Origin: a virus | DNA length: 64,000 bases | Virus record (IMG/VR): IMGVR_UViG_3300017917_003859 | Location: 91,028-155,027 of that record | Reading direction: 5' to 3' (one strand) | Part shown: piece after piece, positions 10,891 to 19,545 of the stretch | Position numbering within the stretch: the stretch's first letter is position 1 | Layout of the letters: every line of letters starts with the position of its first letter | Position numbers and translations under genes: made by a program | The notes under the pieces: generated by a model | Database searches by the model: none | Seen by the model: only the letters and a program-made list of their open reading frames with translations | Told to the model about the DNA's origin: nothing

Positions 10891-11311
10891 ACAATTTTCA
10901 GTATTTGATTTTGTAAAAGCAATTATCGATACTAAACAATCGTGGGAATCATTTACTCCTGAACAGCAAAAACAATTTAATAAATTTATGATTAATAAAA
11001 TATTATCTATGAATCGTAAATATATTGATATTGTTAATTATGTTCAAAAATTAAATATAGAAAATAATAAAAAGGTATATGATGTGTATTGTTGGATGAT
11101 TCCTCAATCAAAAAATACATATTCTCAATTTATTAAATCTGCTTCTAAAAAGTCTACTTCTGATGAATTACTTAATTATATTAAAGAATATTTTGAATGT
11201 TCATTAAAGGAAGCAGAAGAATATATCAAATTAATGGAAAACGAACATGTAATTGATATACTTACTAGTAGAGGAGCAGATGAAAAAGAAATTAAAAAAT
11301 TATTAAAGTAA
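10865..11311 (+). CDS. Clamp loader small subunit (T4 gp62-like)
   Basis: The product aligns by eye with T4 gp62. FSVFDFVKAI matches LFDFINAI, FNKFMINKILSMN matches PFIVNRGLS, YDVYCWMIPQSKNTYSQFIK matches YDFYLNGIPKGKRFSKWAK, and YIKEYFECSLKEAEEY matches LTEYYDYSLREVEE. I choose the ATG at 10865 rather than upstream because the family starts just before FDF; this still overlaps the previous gene. It completes the clamp-loader complex with the gp44-like ATPase. The gene ends in an ATG overlap with the next one. Confidence 0.85.
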   Translation: MKSTTKQPKQFSVFDFVKAIIDTKQSWESFTPEQQKQFNKFMINKILSMNRKYIDIVNYVQKLNIENNKKVYDVYCWMIPQSKNTYSQFIKSASKKSTSDELLNYIKEYFECSLKEAEEYIKLMENEHVIDILTSRGADEKEIKKLLK

Positions 11312-11658
11312 TGGCTGAAAAAGAAATGTCTGTTATTGAACAGTTAGAGAAAGAATACCCTACAATCGCTCAGGGGTATAAACAAATAATAAAAGAACAA
11401 TATACTTTATTTGCAAAAAAGCACCTAGACTATGGAATGTCAAACATTGCAGCTGGTACTCAATTAGCAAATGATGAAGAAAAAGATTTCGCGTTAACTG
11501 GGCTTTGGTATAGACTTTCAGATAAAGTAAACAGATGGAAAAATCTTATTATTACTAAACAAACAAGTAAAAACGAACCATTAACTGATACATATCAAGA
11601 CATTACTAATTATGGTATTATTGCTCAATTAGTAGAGAGAGGATTATGGAAAAAATAA
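11311..11658 (+). CDS. Nucleotide modification associated domain protein (Nmad1, DUF1599)
   Basis: The 115-aa product carries the DUF1599 pattern: KKHLDYGMSNIA (37-48), GLWYRLSDKVNRWKNLI (64-80), NEPLTDTYQDITNYGIIAQL and a terminal GLWKK. The family occurs in phages with modified nucleotides and is thought to act in base-modification pathways, though its reaction is unproven. It sits between the clamp loader and a RecB-like nuclease in a tight operon. Confidence 0.8.
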   Translation: MAEKEMSVIEQLEKEYPTIAQGYKQIIKEQYTLFAKKHLDYGMSNIAAGTQLANDEEKDFALTGLWYRLSDKVNRWKNLIITKQTSKNEPLTDTYQDITNYGIIAQLVERGLWKK

Positions 11659-11659
11659 T

Positions 11660-12613
11660 ATGGCTAAAGATAAAATTCCATCTATAATAAAGAAAATCCA
11701 AAACCATAAACCTAAGGAAATAAACTACTCAATTCATAAAACTATTTCTTATTCTCAAATCTCAATGTATATGCAATGTCCTAAAAAATGGGCGCTGCAA
11801 TATAAAGATGGCCATAAATTATTCACATCTAGTATTAATACAGTATTTGGAACTGCTATTCATGAAACTATACAGCATTATATATCTGAATTGTATAACA
11901 AAAGTGGAGCAGAAGCAGACAGAATTGATTTAGAAGAATATTTCGAAAATAAATTTAGAGAAATATATTTAGAAGAATATAAATCAAACAAAAATACTCA
12001 TTTTAGCAACTCAGAAGAGATGAGAGAATTTTTCGATGATGGGGTTGCAATATTAGATTTTATTAAGAAAAAACGAAGTGAATATTTTGGTAAAAGAGGA
12101 TGGCATTTGGTAGGTATTGAATTACCTATCATTTTATCACCAGATAAACGCTATAACAACATTTTATTCAATGGATATATTGATTTAGTGCTTTACCATG
12201 AACCAACAGAAAAATTCATTATTTACGATATTAAAACAAGTACTCGAGGGTGGGGTGATAGAGAAAAAAAAGATGAATTGAAACAACTCCAAATATTAGT
12301 TTACAAAAATTATTTCAGTGAACAATTTGGAGTACCTAAAGAAAATATAGATGTGGAGTTTTTCATAGTAAAACGTAAAATTTGGGAAGAGAGTGAGTTT
12401 CCTCAAAAAAGAATACAAATTTTTTCTCCGGCTAATGGTAAAACAAAAACCAATAAAGCTGTTACATTAGTAACCCAATTTATAGAAGAAACATTTAATT
12501 TTGATGGAACCTATAAACAAACAGATTACCAAGCTAAACCGGATAAATACAATTGTACATATTGTCCTTTTAAAAATAAAAAAGAACTTTGCAATAAAGC
12601 AATTTTTTCCTAA
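11660..12613 (+). CDS. PD-(D/E)XK nuclease, Cas4/RecB-like with Fe-S cysteines
   Basis: The core shows GTAIHETIQHYI (motif I His), GYIDLVLYH (Asp), YDIKTST (D-x-K) and QLQILVYKNYF (motif QxxxY). Four cysteines, one at C40 (YMQCPKKW) and three near the C-terminus (CTYCPFK....LC), are placed as in the 4Fe-4S cluster of Cas4/AddB/Dna2 nucleases. It probably acts as a 5'-3' exonuclease in recombination or DNA end processing. At 317 aa it is longer than Cas4 (~200). There are no cas1/cas2 genes or CRISPR arrays nearby. Confidence 0.85.
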   Translation: MAKDKIPSIIKKIQNHKPKEINYSIHKTISYSQISMYMQCPKKWALQYKDGHKLFTSSINTVFGTAIHETIQHYISELYNKSGAEADRIDLEEYFENKFREIYLEEYKSNKNTHFSNSEEMREFFDDGVAILDFIKKKRSEYFGKRGWHLVGIELPIILSPDKRYNNILFNGYIDLVLYHEPTEKFIIYDIKTSTRGWGDREKKDELKQLQILVYKNYFSEQFGVPKENIDVEFFIVKRKIWEESEFPQKRIQIFSPANGKTKTNKAVTLVTQFIEETFNFDGTYKQTDYQAKPDKYNCTYCPFKNKKELCNKAIFS

Positions 12614-12620
12614 TTTTCTA

Positions 12621-12628
12621 TATATTTA
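12621..12628 (+). promoter_or_regulatory. Putative -7 box before RHH gene
   Basis: TATATTTA lies 17 bases before the start codon, and the start follows ACGTT-ATG. No GGCTTAC element is seen. Confidence 0.35.
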
Positions 12629-12644
12629 TATATAAACATACGTT

Positions 12645-12833
12645 ATGGAAAACAATACAACATTAACCTCAGTAAAAGTAGATAAGGATCTATTTGAAAC
12701 ATTCAAAATAGAATGTGTAAAACGAAAATTTTCATTAAATAAACTTGTGAATCGAGCAATAGATTTATATCTTAATGATGAAAATTTTAGAAAACAAGTT
12801 GGTAATCACACTAACATAAAAATCCAAGATTAA
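12645..12833 (+). CDS. Ribbon-helix-helix DNA-binding protein
   Basis: The 62-aa product has the RHH pattern: a beta strand LTSVKVDKDLFETFKIECVK, then helix-turn-helix SLNKLVNRAIDLYL. Arc/CopG-type proteins bind operators as dimers. It has its own promoter-like box and lies at the junction between the replication block and the glycan cluster, so it could be a local regulator. No partner toxin gene is adjacent. Confidence 0.75.
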   Translation: MENNTTLTSVKVDKDLFETFKIECVKRKFSLNKLVNRAIDLYLNDENFRKQVGNHTNIKIQD

Positions 12834-12862
12834 TTATTAACAACAAAACAACAATTAGTTTT

Positions 12863-14314
12863 ATGAATTCAAGTTTTGCTTACTTACCTCCCAAAGAGAG
12901 GAAAAAAATCCTTCTAATATGTGATGACCTCAGAGCATATTCAGGAGTAGCAACAGTAGCTAAAGAAATTGTATTAGGAACAGCTCAACATTTCAATTGG
13001 GTAAATATTGCAGGAGCAATGAATCATCCTGATAAAGGGAAAAAATTTGATTTATCCCAAGATATTAACAATCATACAAATATTACAGATTCTTCTGTGG
13101 TAATTTATCCTGTAGATGGTTATGGAGATACAATGTTTATTAGACAAATGATTCAATTAGAAAAACCAGATGCTGTATTTTTAATTACTGATCCTAGGTA
13201 TTTTACTTGGTTATTTAATATTGAAAACGAAATTCGCAAACAAATTCCTATTATTTATTTAAATATTTGGGATAGTCCATATCCATATCCTTTATGGAAT
13301 AAAGTATTTTATGAATCATGTGATGCTTTATTGGCGATTTCTAAACAAACCAAAAATATCAATGAAGTTGTTTTAAATGAAAAAGCTAAATCAAAAATAA
13401 TAAAATATGTTCCTCATGGATTAAATGATAAAACATTTTTCCCTATTGATCCTTCTTATGAAAAATATACTGAGTTTAAGAAATTTAAGTCAGATTTATT
13501 TAAAGGTAAAGAATATGATTTTGTGTTGTTTTTTAATTCTAGAAACATTCGTAGAAAACAAATTCCAGATACTTTACTAGCATTTAGAATGTTCTTAGAT
13601 ACATTACCTAAAGAACAAGCAGATAAATGTTGCATTTTATTACATACAGATTTAGTTAGTGAACATGGAACTGATTTACCTGCAGTAACTAATTATTTAT
13701 TTGATAAATATAGAAACAATATAATTTACCATACTCAAGGATTAGCTCCAGAACAAATGAATTGGCTATATAATTGTTCAGATGGACAAATACTAATTAC
13801 AGACAATGAAGGATGGGGATTAAGTTTAACTGAAGCCTTATTAGCTGGGAAGCCAATTATAGCAAATGTTCAAGGAGGAATGCAAGATCAGATGCGATTT
13901 GAAAATGAAAAAGGTGAATGGATTAATTTTAATTTAGATTTTCCTTCAAACCATAGAGGTACCTATAAAAAACATGGTAGTTGGGCTTTTCCAGTTTATC
14001 CAGCAAGTATTTCAATTCAAGGCTCTCCTCAAACCCCATACATAAGTGCTGATAGAGTTAAACCAGAAGAAGCTGCAGAACAAATATCTGCATTATATAA
14101 TATTCCTAAAGATATTAGAAAACAAATAGGATTAGAGGGAAGAAAATGGGCTACAAGTGATGAAGCAGGTTTTACAACTCAACATCAAGCAAAAAGAATA
14201 ATTGAAGCTTTAGATGAATTGTTTGAAACTTGGGAACCTAGAGAAATTTATGAACTTATAAATGCAACAGAGTATACTCCTGATGTAACTCGTGATCACA
14301 AATTAATTTATTAA
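12863..14314 (+). CDS. Glycosyltransferase, GT-B fold (GT4-like)
   Basis: The N-terminal Rossmann half starts KKILLICDDLRAYSGVATVAKEI, typical of GT4 enzymes with a glycine-containing acceptor loop. The C-terminal half has the donor-binding motif DNEGWGLSLTEALLAGKPIIAN (split about 315-337), with the E-x7-E spacing. It should transfer a sugar from a nucleotide donor. It is the first gene of the 17-kb glycan cluster and is followed 11 bases later by a second GT-B enzyme. The acceptor (virion protein, DNA or host glycan) cannot be told. Confidence 0.85.
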   Translation: MNSSFAYLPPKERKKILLICDDLRAYSGVATVAKEIVLGTAQHFNWVNIAGAMNHPDKGKKFDLSQDINNHTNITDSSVVIYPVDGYGDTMFIRQMIQLEKPDAVFLITDPRYFTWLFNIENEIRKQIPIIYLNIWDSPYPYPLWNKVFYESCDALLAISKQTKNINEVVLNEKAKSKIIKYVPHGLNDKTFFPIDPSYEKYTEFKKFKSDLFKGKEYDFVLFFNSRNIRRKQIPDTLLAFRMFLDTLPKEQADKCCILLHTDLVSEHGTDLPAVTNYLFDKYRNNIIYHTQGLAPEQMNWLYNCSDGQILITDNEGWGLSLTEALLAGKPIIANVQGGMQDQMRFENEKGEWINFNLDFPSNHRGTYKKHGSWAFPVYPASISIQGSPQTPYISADRVKPEEAAEQISALYNIPKDIRKQIGLEGRKWATSDEAGFTTQHQAKRIIEALDELFETWEPREIYELINATEYTPDVTRDHKLIY

Positions 14315-14325
14315 AAATAAAATCT

Positions 14326-15642
14326 ATGAATAAACCGTTATTTGTAATTAGTTGTGCCATCGACACATATAGTGGCTATGGGGCACGTTCTCGTGATATA
14401 GTAAAATCCATTATTGAATTAAAAAAAGATGAATGGGATATTAAAATAATGCCTCAACGTTGGGGTGACTGTAGTTGGGGTTTTATACAAGATAATCCTG
14501 AATGGGAATTCTTAACACAATATTTCCTTAATACTCCACAGTTAAATCAACAACCAGATATTTGGGCTCAAATTACAGTGCCTAATGAATTTCAACCTAT
14601 TGGAAAATACAATATAGGAATTACTGCGGGAATTGAAACCACAATTTGTGCCCCAGAATGGATTGAAGGAGTAAACCGAATGAATATTACTTGGGTTTCA
14701 TCAAACCATTCCAAAAAAGTATTTGAAGATACTAAATATAATAAACAAGATCCTCAAGGTAGAAATGTAGGAGTAGTACAATTAGAAAAACCAATTGAGG
14801 TAGTATTTGAGGGAGCAGATCTAAATAAATATAAATTATTAAGTGATGTTAAGTCAAGTGAAATTGATTTATCATCTATTAAAGAATCATTTTGTTATTT
14901 ATTTGTAGGCCACTGGATTAATTTAAATTCTCCATTAGGTGAAGATAGAAAAAATGTAGGTTTATTAATTAAAGCATTCTTTGAAACATTTAAAAATAAA
15001 CAAAATAAACCAGCATTAATTTTAAAAACATCAAGTGCTGTTAATTCATACATGGATAGGGATGCTATATTAAAAAACATACATGCTATTAAACAAACAG
15101 TAAACAGTACAAATTTACCTAATATTTATTTATTACATGGTGATTTTACTGATGCTGAAATGAATGAGCTTTATAATAATATTAAAGTAAAAGCTATGGT
15201 TTCATTAACTAAAGGAGAAGGTTTTGGTCGTCCATTACTTGAATTTAGTTTAGTTAAAAAACCTATTGTTACTACAAATTGGAGTGGACATATAGATTTC
15301 TTAAATAAAGCAAATGTTACTTTATTAGGTGGAGAATTAAAACCTGTGCACCCAGCAGTATCAAATCAATTTTTACTTAAAGAAAGTTCTTGGTTTAATG
15401 TAAATCCTGTAGAGGTTGGAGAAGCATTAATGGATGTTTATAAAAACTATGACAAATATCTACCAGGTGCTCGTAAACAAGGAGAACAAAATAAAGAGAA
15501 ATTTAGTTTTGATGCGATGAAGCAAGTTGTAAAAGAACAATTAGCTAAAGTACCTGAGTTTCCAAAACAAATTCAATTAAAATTGCCCTCTCTTCGTAAA
15601 ATTGAATTACCAAAACTTACTAAAATAGAAAACAATGATTAA
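14326..15642 (+). CDS. Glycosyltransferase, GT-B fold
   Basis: The N-terminus FVISCAIDTYSGYGARSRDIVKSI and the C-terminal motif TKGEGFGRPLLEFSLVKKP (about 293-311), followed by TTNWSGHIDFL, mark a GT1/GT4-type enzyme. A proline- and lysine-rich tail (about 415-438) is unusual. It overlaps the 2H phosphoesterase start by 8 bases. Confidence 0.85.
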   Translation: MNKPLFVISCAIDTYSGYGARSRDIVKSIIELKKDEWDIKIMPQRWGDCSWGFIQDNPEWEFLTQYFLNTPQLNQQPDIWAQITVPNEFQPIGKYNIGITAGIETTICAPEWIEGVNRMNITWVSSNHSKKVFEDTKYNKQDPQGRNVGVVQLEKPIEVVFEGADLNKYKLLSDVKSSEIDLSSIKESFCYLFVGHWINLNSPLGEDRKNVGLLIKAFFETFKNKQNKPALILKTSSAVNSYMDRDAILKNIHAIKQTVNSTNLPNIYLLHGDFTDAEMNELYNNIKVKAMVSLTKGEGFGRPLLEFSLVKKPIVTTNWSGHIDFLNKANVTLLGGELKPVHPAVSNQFLLKESSWFNVNPVEVGEALMDVYKNYDKYLPGARKQGEQNKEKFSFDAMKQVVKEQLAKVPEFPKQIQLKLPSLRKIELPKLTKIENND

Positions 15643-16183
15643 GCTAGTAGATTTACTTAAAGAAAATAGTGATAGTAAATACAAGTATGGATGTGTAATG
15701 TTATATTTTGATTTTCCCGAAATTAATAAAATACATGATGCTATCAACCCAAATGATATATATGAAGAAGATGGAGATAAAACTTTTGGATTAGAAGATG
15801 AACCCCATACAACTTTACTGTATGGTCTTCACCCTGAAGTTAGTTTAGATGAAGTTAAAAAAATATTAAATTCATACACTTATTATCCTTGTACTATCAA
15901 GAATGCTTCATTATTTAAAAATGAAAAATATGATGTATTAAAATTTGATGTTGAAGGAAAAAATTTACATGAAACTAATAATGATTTAAAACGATATCCA
16001 TTTACAAGTGATTACCCTGATTATCACCCCCACCTTACAATTGGATATATTAAACCTGGATTTGGAAAAAAGTATACTAAAATGTTAAAAGAGATAGAAT
16101 TCAAATTAATCCCCCAGTATGTAGTATATTCTCACCCAGATGGAACTAAAGATAAAATTAAAATAAAAGTAGAAAATTTGTAA
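15635..16183 (+). CDS. 2H phosphoesterase (2'-5' RNA ligase-like; Acb1-type candidate)
   Basis: The two H-x-T motifs are clear: PHTTLLYG (HTT 58-60) and PHLTIGYI (HLT 133-135), about 75 residues apart as in 2H phosphoesterases. These cut 2'-5' or cyclic phosphodiesters. The phage anti-CBASS protein Acb1 (T4 57B) belongs to this superfamily, so degradation of cyclic oligonucleotide signals is one possible role; RNA end repair is another. The N-terminus MIKLVDLLKE is a short helix ending in L-x-E, like a T4-type capsid-targeting leader. Confidence 0.8.
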   Translation: MIKLVDLLKENSDSKYKYGCVMLYFDFPEINKIHDAINPNDIYEEDGDKTFGLEDEPHTTLLYGLHPEVSLDEVKKILNSYTYYPCTIKNASLFKNEKYDVLKFDVEGKNLHETNNDLKRYPFTSDYPDYHPHLTIGYIKPGFGKKYTKMLKEIEFKLIPQYVVYSHPDGTKDKIKIKVENL

Positions 16184-16225
16184 TCTCTTTTGTGATCTTT
16201 ATCTTTTATTTAATATTTATAACCG

Positions 16226-16375
16226 ATGGGAAGAATTAAAAAATACCAAACACCTGAAGAAAAACAAAAAGCTAGGGCAAATGCTTCCAAAAAATATTAC
16301 TGGAAAAATAAAGAACAAGAAGATGAAAAAGCAAGACAACGATATAAAAATAACAAAAATATATCTCGTGACTAA
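16226..16375 (+). CDS. Small basic protein overlapping GIY-YIG gene
   Basis: A 49-aa open frame reading MGRIKKYQTPEEKQKARANA...KYYWKNKE, of the type often found as an N-terminal basic module of phage endonucleases. It overlaps the next gene by 53 bases in another frame. It may be a stand-alone DNA-binding peptide or the frame-disrupted front end of the endonuclease. Confidence 0.5.
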   Translation: MGRIKKYQTPEEKQKARANASKKYYWKNKEQEDEKARQRYKNNKNISRD

Positions 16376-16979
16376 CTGCTATGGAGATCCCAATAAAATT
16401 TATATAGGTAAAACAAAAGGATCAAGAAAAGCAGCTCATAAAAGAAAATTTGGAAAACAAATTGAATATACTTATATTGATGAAGTTTTAAGCTTAAATA
16501 AAATACATTGGAAACCATTAGAAACATTTTGGATCCAACAATTCAAACAGTGGGATTTTAAAATATTAAATGAAAATGAAGGTGGTGGAGGACCAGAATT
16601 TATATCTGAAGAAGTTAAAAGAAAAATTAGTATAAATAACACAGGAAAACCCAAATCAAAAGAACACTGTAATAAAATAAGTCAATCTAAAAAAGGATGT
16701 AAAGTATGGAGTAAAGGTAAAAAATTTTCAAAAGAACATTGTGAAAAAATAAGCAAAAATTCAGCAGGAAAATCAAAACCTTCATCTTCTTATTTAAATA
16801 ATCAACATAGTGCTAAATCTATTTTTCAATATGATTTAAATTTAAATTTTATTAAAGAATGGTCTAGTATTAAAAAAGCAGCTTTAGAACTAAATATAAC
16901 TCCTGAAGCAATTGGGAATTGTTTAAGAAAAGGAACAAATTCATCATCAGGAGGATTTAAATGGAAATATAAAAACTAA
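16323..16979 (+). CDS. GIY-YIG homing endonuclease, second copy
   Basis: Paralogue of the gene at 598. It shares KIYLVTNCYGDPNKIYIGKT, HWKPLETFWIQQFKQWDF, and EGGGGPEFISEE. It has two NUMOD3-like segments (KSKEHCNKISQSKKG; FSKEHCEKISKNSAGK) and a C-terminal NUMOD1-like module (SIFQYDLNLNFIKEWSSI...GGFKWKYKN). I place the start at the ATG at 16323, where the product reads MKKQDNDIKITKIYL; an in-frame ATG at 16281 is also possible. It interrupts the glycan cluster. Confidence 0.85.
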   Translation: MKKQDNDIKITKIYLVTNCYGDPNKIYIGKTKGSRKAAHKRKFGKQIEYTYIDEVLSLNKIHWKPLETFWIQQFKQWDFKILNENEGGGGPEFISEEVKRKISINNTGKPKSKEHCNKISQSKKGCKVWSKGKKFSKEHCEKISKNSAGKSKPSSSYLNNQHSAKSIFQYDLNLNFIKEWSSIKKAALELNITPEAIGNCLRKGTNSSSGGFKWKYKN

Positions 16980-16984
16980 ATAAA

Positions 16985-17443
16985 ATGAATGATAATCTAA
17001 TTATTTGCAACCACTGTAGTGGAGATTGTTGCTATGTAACAGAAAACTCCCCAGAAATAAAAACATACAGTTGTTTCTCCTGCGGATTTACAACAAACAC
17101 CTTAATGAAAGAAGGAGAACAATTTTATATAGAACAAACAGAAATTCTACCTGAACTTTATAAAGATGTAATGTATAAAGATAAAGATGGTTTGATTTGG
17201 ATGCCTACAACTATTAATGTTCCTGATAAAGGTATGGTATTTTACAATGGTACTAAAAAAGAAAATGCTAAATGGGCAGCTGTAAAAGCAGTAGAGGTAT
17301 TAGAAGAAGAAAAAGAAAAATACCCAATCAAAAACAAACCTGGAGAATACTATAAATTTAGAATGGATATGAGTACTATGAAACCATTTGAAATGAAAGA
17401 ATTCATGGATGCTCTTTCATATATTGAAATTCTACCAGAATAA
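16985..17443 (+). CDS. Zinc-ribbon hypothetical protein (152 aa)
   Basis: Two CxxC-type pairs near the N-terminus (ICNHCSGDCC..., YSCFSCGF) suggest a zinc ribbon. The rest includes DGLIWMPTTINVPDKGMVFYNG and a conserved-looking C-terminal helix. I do not know the function. It ends just before a GGCTTAC promoter. Confidence 0.7.
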   Translation: MNDNLIICNHCSGDCCYVTENSPEIKTYSCFSCGFTTNTLMKEGEQFYIEQTEILPELYKDVMYKDKDGLIWMPTTINVPDKGMVFYNGTKKENAKWAAVKAVEVLEEEKEKYPIKNKPGEYYKFRMDMSTMKPFEMKEFMDALSYIEILPE

Positions 17444-17446
17444 TTT

Positions 17447-17475
17447 GGCTTACAAAATATAAATTCATACATTTA
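17447..17475 (+). promoter_or_regulatory. GGCTTAC-type promoter
   Basis: GGCTTAC at 17447 and TACATTTA at 17468, 21 bases apart. The SLOG-family gene starts at 17480. Confidence 0.65.
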
Positions 17476-17479
17476 AAGT

Positions 17480-17821
17480 ATGAAATTAGCTATTATAGGT
17501 AGTCGTACTTTTAATGATTATAAATTGCTTCAAGAAATTCTTGAACAACATAAATCAAAAATAACTTTAGTAGTATCTGGTGCTGCTAAAGGAGCCGATT
17601 CATTAGGAGAAAAATGGGCGTTAGAAAATAATATTCAAACGCTCATTTTTCCTGCTGAGTGGGGTAAATATGGTAAAAGAGCAGGGTATATTAGAAATGA
17701 AGATATAATTAAAAATTGTGATTACTGTATTGCATTTTGGGATGGTGAAAGTAAAGGAACAAAACATTCTATTTCATTATGTAAAAAATATAGCAAACCC
17801 TGTCAAATAATAAAAATATGA
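17480..17821 (+). CDS. SLOG-family nucleotide-binding protein (YspA/DUF2493-like)
   Basis: KLAIIGSRTFNDY and VVSGAAKGADSLGEKWALEN are the phosphate- and ribose-binding signatures of the YspA-like SLOG family. FPAEWGKYGKRAGYIRNEDI follows as usual. These proteins bind nucleotide-derived ligands and are found in phages and in defence loci, but the reaction is not established. 113 aa is a normal length. It has its own promoter and overlaps the next gene (ATGA). Confidence 0.8.
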   Translation: MKLAIIGSRTFNDYKLLQEILEQHKSKITLVVSGAAKGADSLGEKWALENNIQTLIFPAEWGKYGKRAGYIRNEDIIKNCDYCIAFWDGESKGTKHSISLCKKYSKPCQIIKI

Positions 17822-18468
17822 AAATTAGTTATTGTATCACAGCATGTAATGAACATCTTGAATTAGAAAGATTACTTAGATTTCTTAAAAAACATATTAG
17901 AAAACAAGATGAAGTAATTATTCAATTAGACACTAATTATACAAGTGAAGTGTTAGAAGTATGCAATTTATTTACAGGGTTTAATCATCAAGAAAATTTA
18001 GTTGATGCAATTGAAAACAGTCAATTTTATATTTTTGCATTAGATAATAATTTTGCTCAATTCAAAAACCAACTGTCTAAATTTGCAACAGGTGATTATA
18101 TCTTTCAGTTAGATGCAGATGAATTACCTCATGAAGATTTAATTAAAATACTCTATATGTTACTAGAACAAAATTCAGAAGTGGATATGTTTTTAGTTCC
18201 TAGAGTAAACACAGTAGAAGGGCTTACTCAAGAACATATATTAAAATGGGGATGGAATGTTAATGAAAAAGGTTGGGTTAATTTTCCTGATTACCAAACC
18301 AGAATATATAAAAATATTCCTGAAATACATTGGATAGGAAAAGTACATGAAAGAATAAATGGTACTAAAACTTTTTCTCCATTACCCGCTGAAGAGGTTT
18401 GGTGTTTGTATCATCCAAAAAATATAGAAAAACAAGAAAAACAAAACAATTACTACGAGACAATATGA
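17818..18468 (+). CDS. Glycosyltransferase family 2
   Basis: The start MKISYCITACNEHLELERLLRFL and the D-x-D-type motif FQLDADELPHEDL (about 98-110) mark a GT-A fold. It lacks a long C-terminal region, typical of small GT2 enzymes. It overlaps its neighbours on both sides. Confidence 0.8.
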   Translation: MKISYCITACNEHLELERLLRFLKKHIRKQDEVIIQLDTNYTSEVLEVCNLFTGFNHQENLVDAIENSQFYIFALDNNFAQFKNQLSKFATGDYIFQLDADELPHEDLIKILYMLLEQNSEVDMFLVPRVNTVEGLTQEHILKWGWNVNEKGWVNFPDYQTRIYKNIPEIHWIGKVHERINGTKTFSPLPAEEVWCLYHPKNIEKQEKQNNYYETI

Positions 18469-18986
18469 AATTACATTTAGGTTGTGGAACTAAACATCTT
18501 GAAGGATACACTAATATAGATATTAGATACCTCCCAGGAGTAGATGAAGTGAATAATATTCGCTTTTTACGAAATTATAAAGAAAATTCAGTTGATGAAA
18601 TTTATGCTTGCCATGTTCTAGAACATTTTGGTAGGTGGGAATATAAAGAAGTACTTAAACGTTGGTTAGAGATTCTAAAACCAGAAGGAAAATTACGTTT
18701 AGCTATTCCTAATTTTCAATCAATTTGTACTTATTATACTAAAACTGGTGATTTAAATTCATTGATTGGACTACTTTATGGAGGCCAAGATTATGATGAA
18801 AATTACCACTATATCACTTTTGATTATTTAACTTTATCTAGAGATTTAAAAAACATTGGATACAAAACTATTGATATTTGGAATGCTGAAGATTATCAAG
18901 GAGATGATTTTAGTAAAGCATATCTTCCTCACATGGATAAAGAAAACGGAATATTAATGAGTTTAAATATATTAGCAATAAAATAA
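18465..18986 (+). CDS. SAM-dependent methyltransferase
   Basis: I start it at 18465 so that the protein begins MKLHLGCGTKHLEGYTNIDI, the SAM-binding motif I of class I enzymes. DEIYACHVLEHFGRWEYKEVL (motif IV region) and LKPEGKLRLAIPN follow. This type is common in glycan clusters, where it methylates sugars or acts on glycan-linked substrates. It overlaps the GT2 gene by 4 bases. Confidence 0.82.
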   Translation: MKLHLGCGTKHLEGYTNIDIRYLPGVDEVNNIRFLRNYKENSVDEIYACHVLEHFGRWEYKEVLKRWLEILKPEGKLRLAIPNFQSICTYYTKTGDLNSLIGLLYGGQDYDENYHYITFDYLTLSRDLKNIGYKTIDIWNAEDYQGDDFSKAYLPHMDKENGILMSLNILAIK

Positions 18987-18987
18987 C

Positions 18988-19545
18988 ATGGAACATTTTT
19001 ACAAAACATTAGGAGAAAATTGGTTTACATACCCAGAACTCTATACTTACATGGTAAATAAATTCCCAACAAATTCACATTTCGTTGAAGTAGGAACTTG
19101 GAAAGGAATGAGTGCAGCTTATATGGCTGTAGAAATCATCAATTCAGGAAAAAATATTAAATTCGATTGTATTGATACTTGGGATTTTGTAGATTCACAA
19201 AAAGAAATTACTCAAGAAATGTGTGAAGGATTATATGAAACATTTCTTAAAAATATAGAACCTGTAAAACATCAAATCAACCCAATTAAGGCTTTATCAT
19301 GGGATGGAGCTGCATTTTATAAAGATAATTCATTAGATTTTGTTTTCATTGATGCTGCTCATGATTATGAATCAGTAAAAAAAGATATTAATGCTTGGTT
19401 TCCTAAAGTTAAAAAAGGAGGAGTAATAGCAGGTCATGATTATACTTGGTGTGCTGATGTGCAAAAAGCAGTTAATGAATTTTTTAAAGGAAAAACAATT
19501 TATGAAACTGAAGGATGTTGGGCTTATTTTACTGAAGAAGAATAA
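18988..19545 (+). CDS. Class I methyltransferase (Methyltransf_24-like)
   Basis: SAM-binding motif HFVEVGTWKGMSAAYMA (about 31-47), acidic loop FDCIDTWDF and SLDFVFIDAAHDYESVKKDI, then GGVIAGHDYTW. The pattern is that of family 24 methyltransferases, found in glycan clusters. 185 aa. Confidence 0.82.
   Translation: MEHFYKTLGENWFTYPELYTYMVNKFPTNSHFVEVGTWKGMSAAYMAVEIINSGKNIKFDCIDTWDFVDSQKEITQEMCEGLYETFLKNIEPVKHQINPIKALSWDGAAFYKDNSLDFVFIDAAHDYESVKKDINAWFPKVKKGGVIAGHDYTWCADVQKAVNEFFKGKTIYETEGCWAYFTEEE

Noticed and set aside
11660-12613. Cas4 of a CRISPR system
   Set aside because: The protein shares the fold and cysteines but there are no cas1, cas2 or repeats; phage RecB-like nucleases often look alike.
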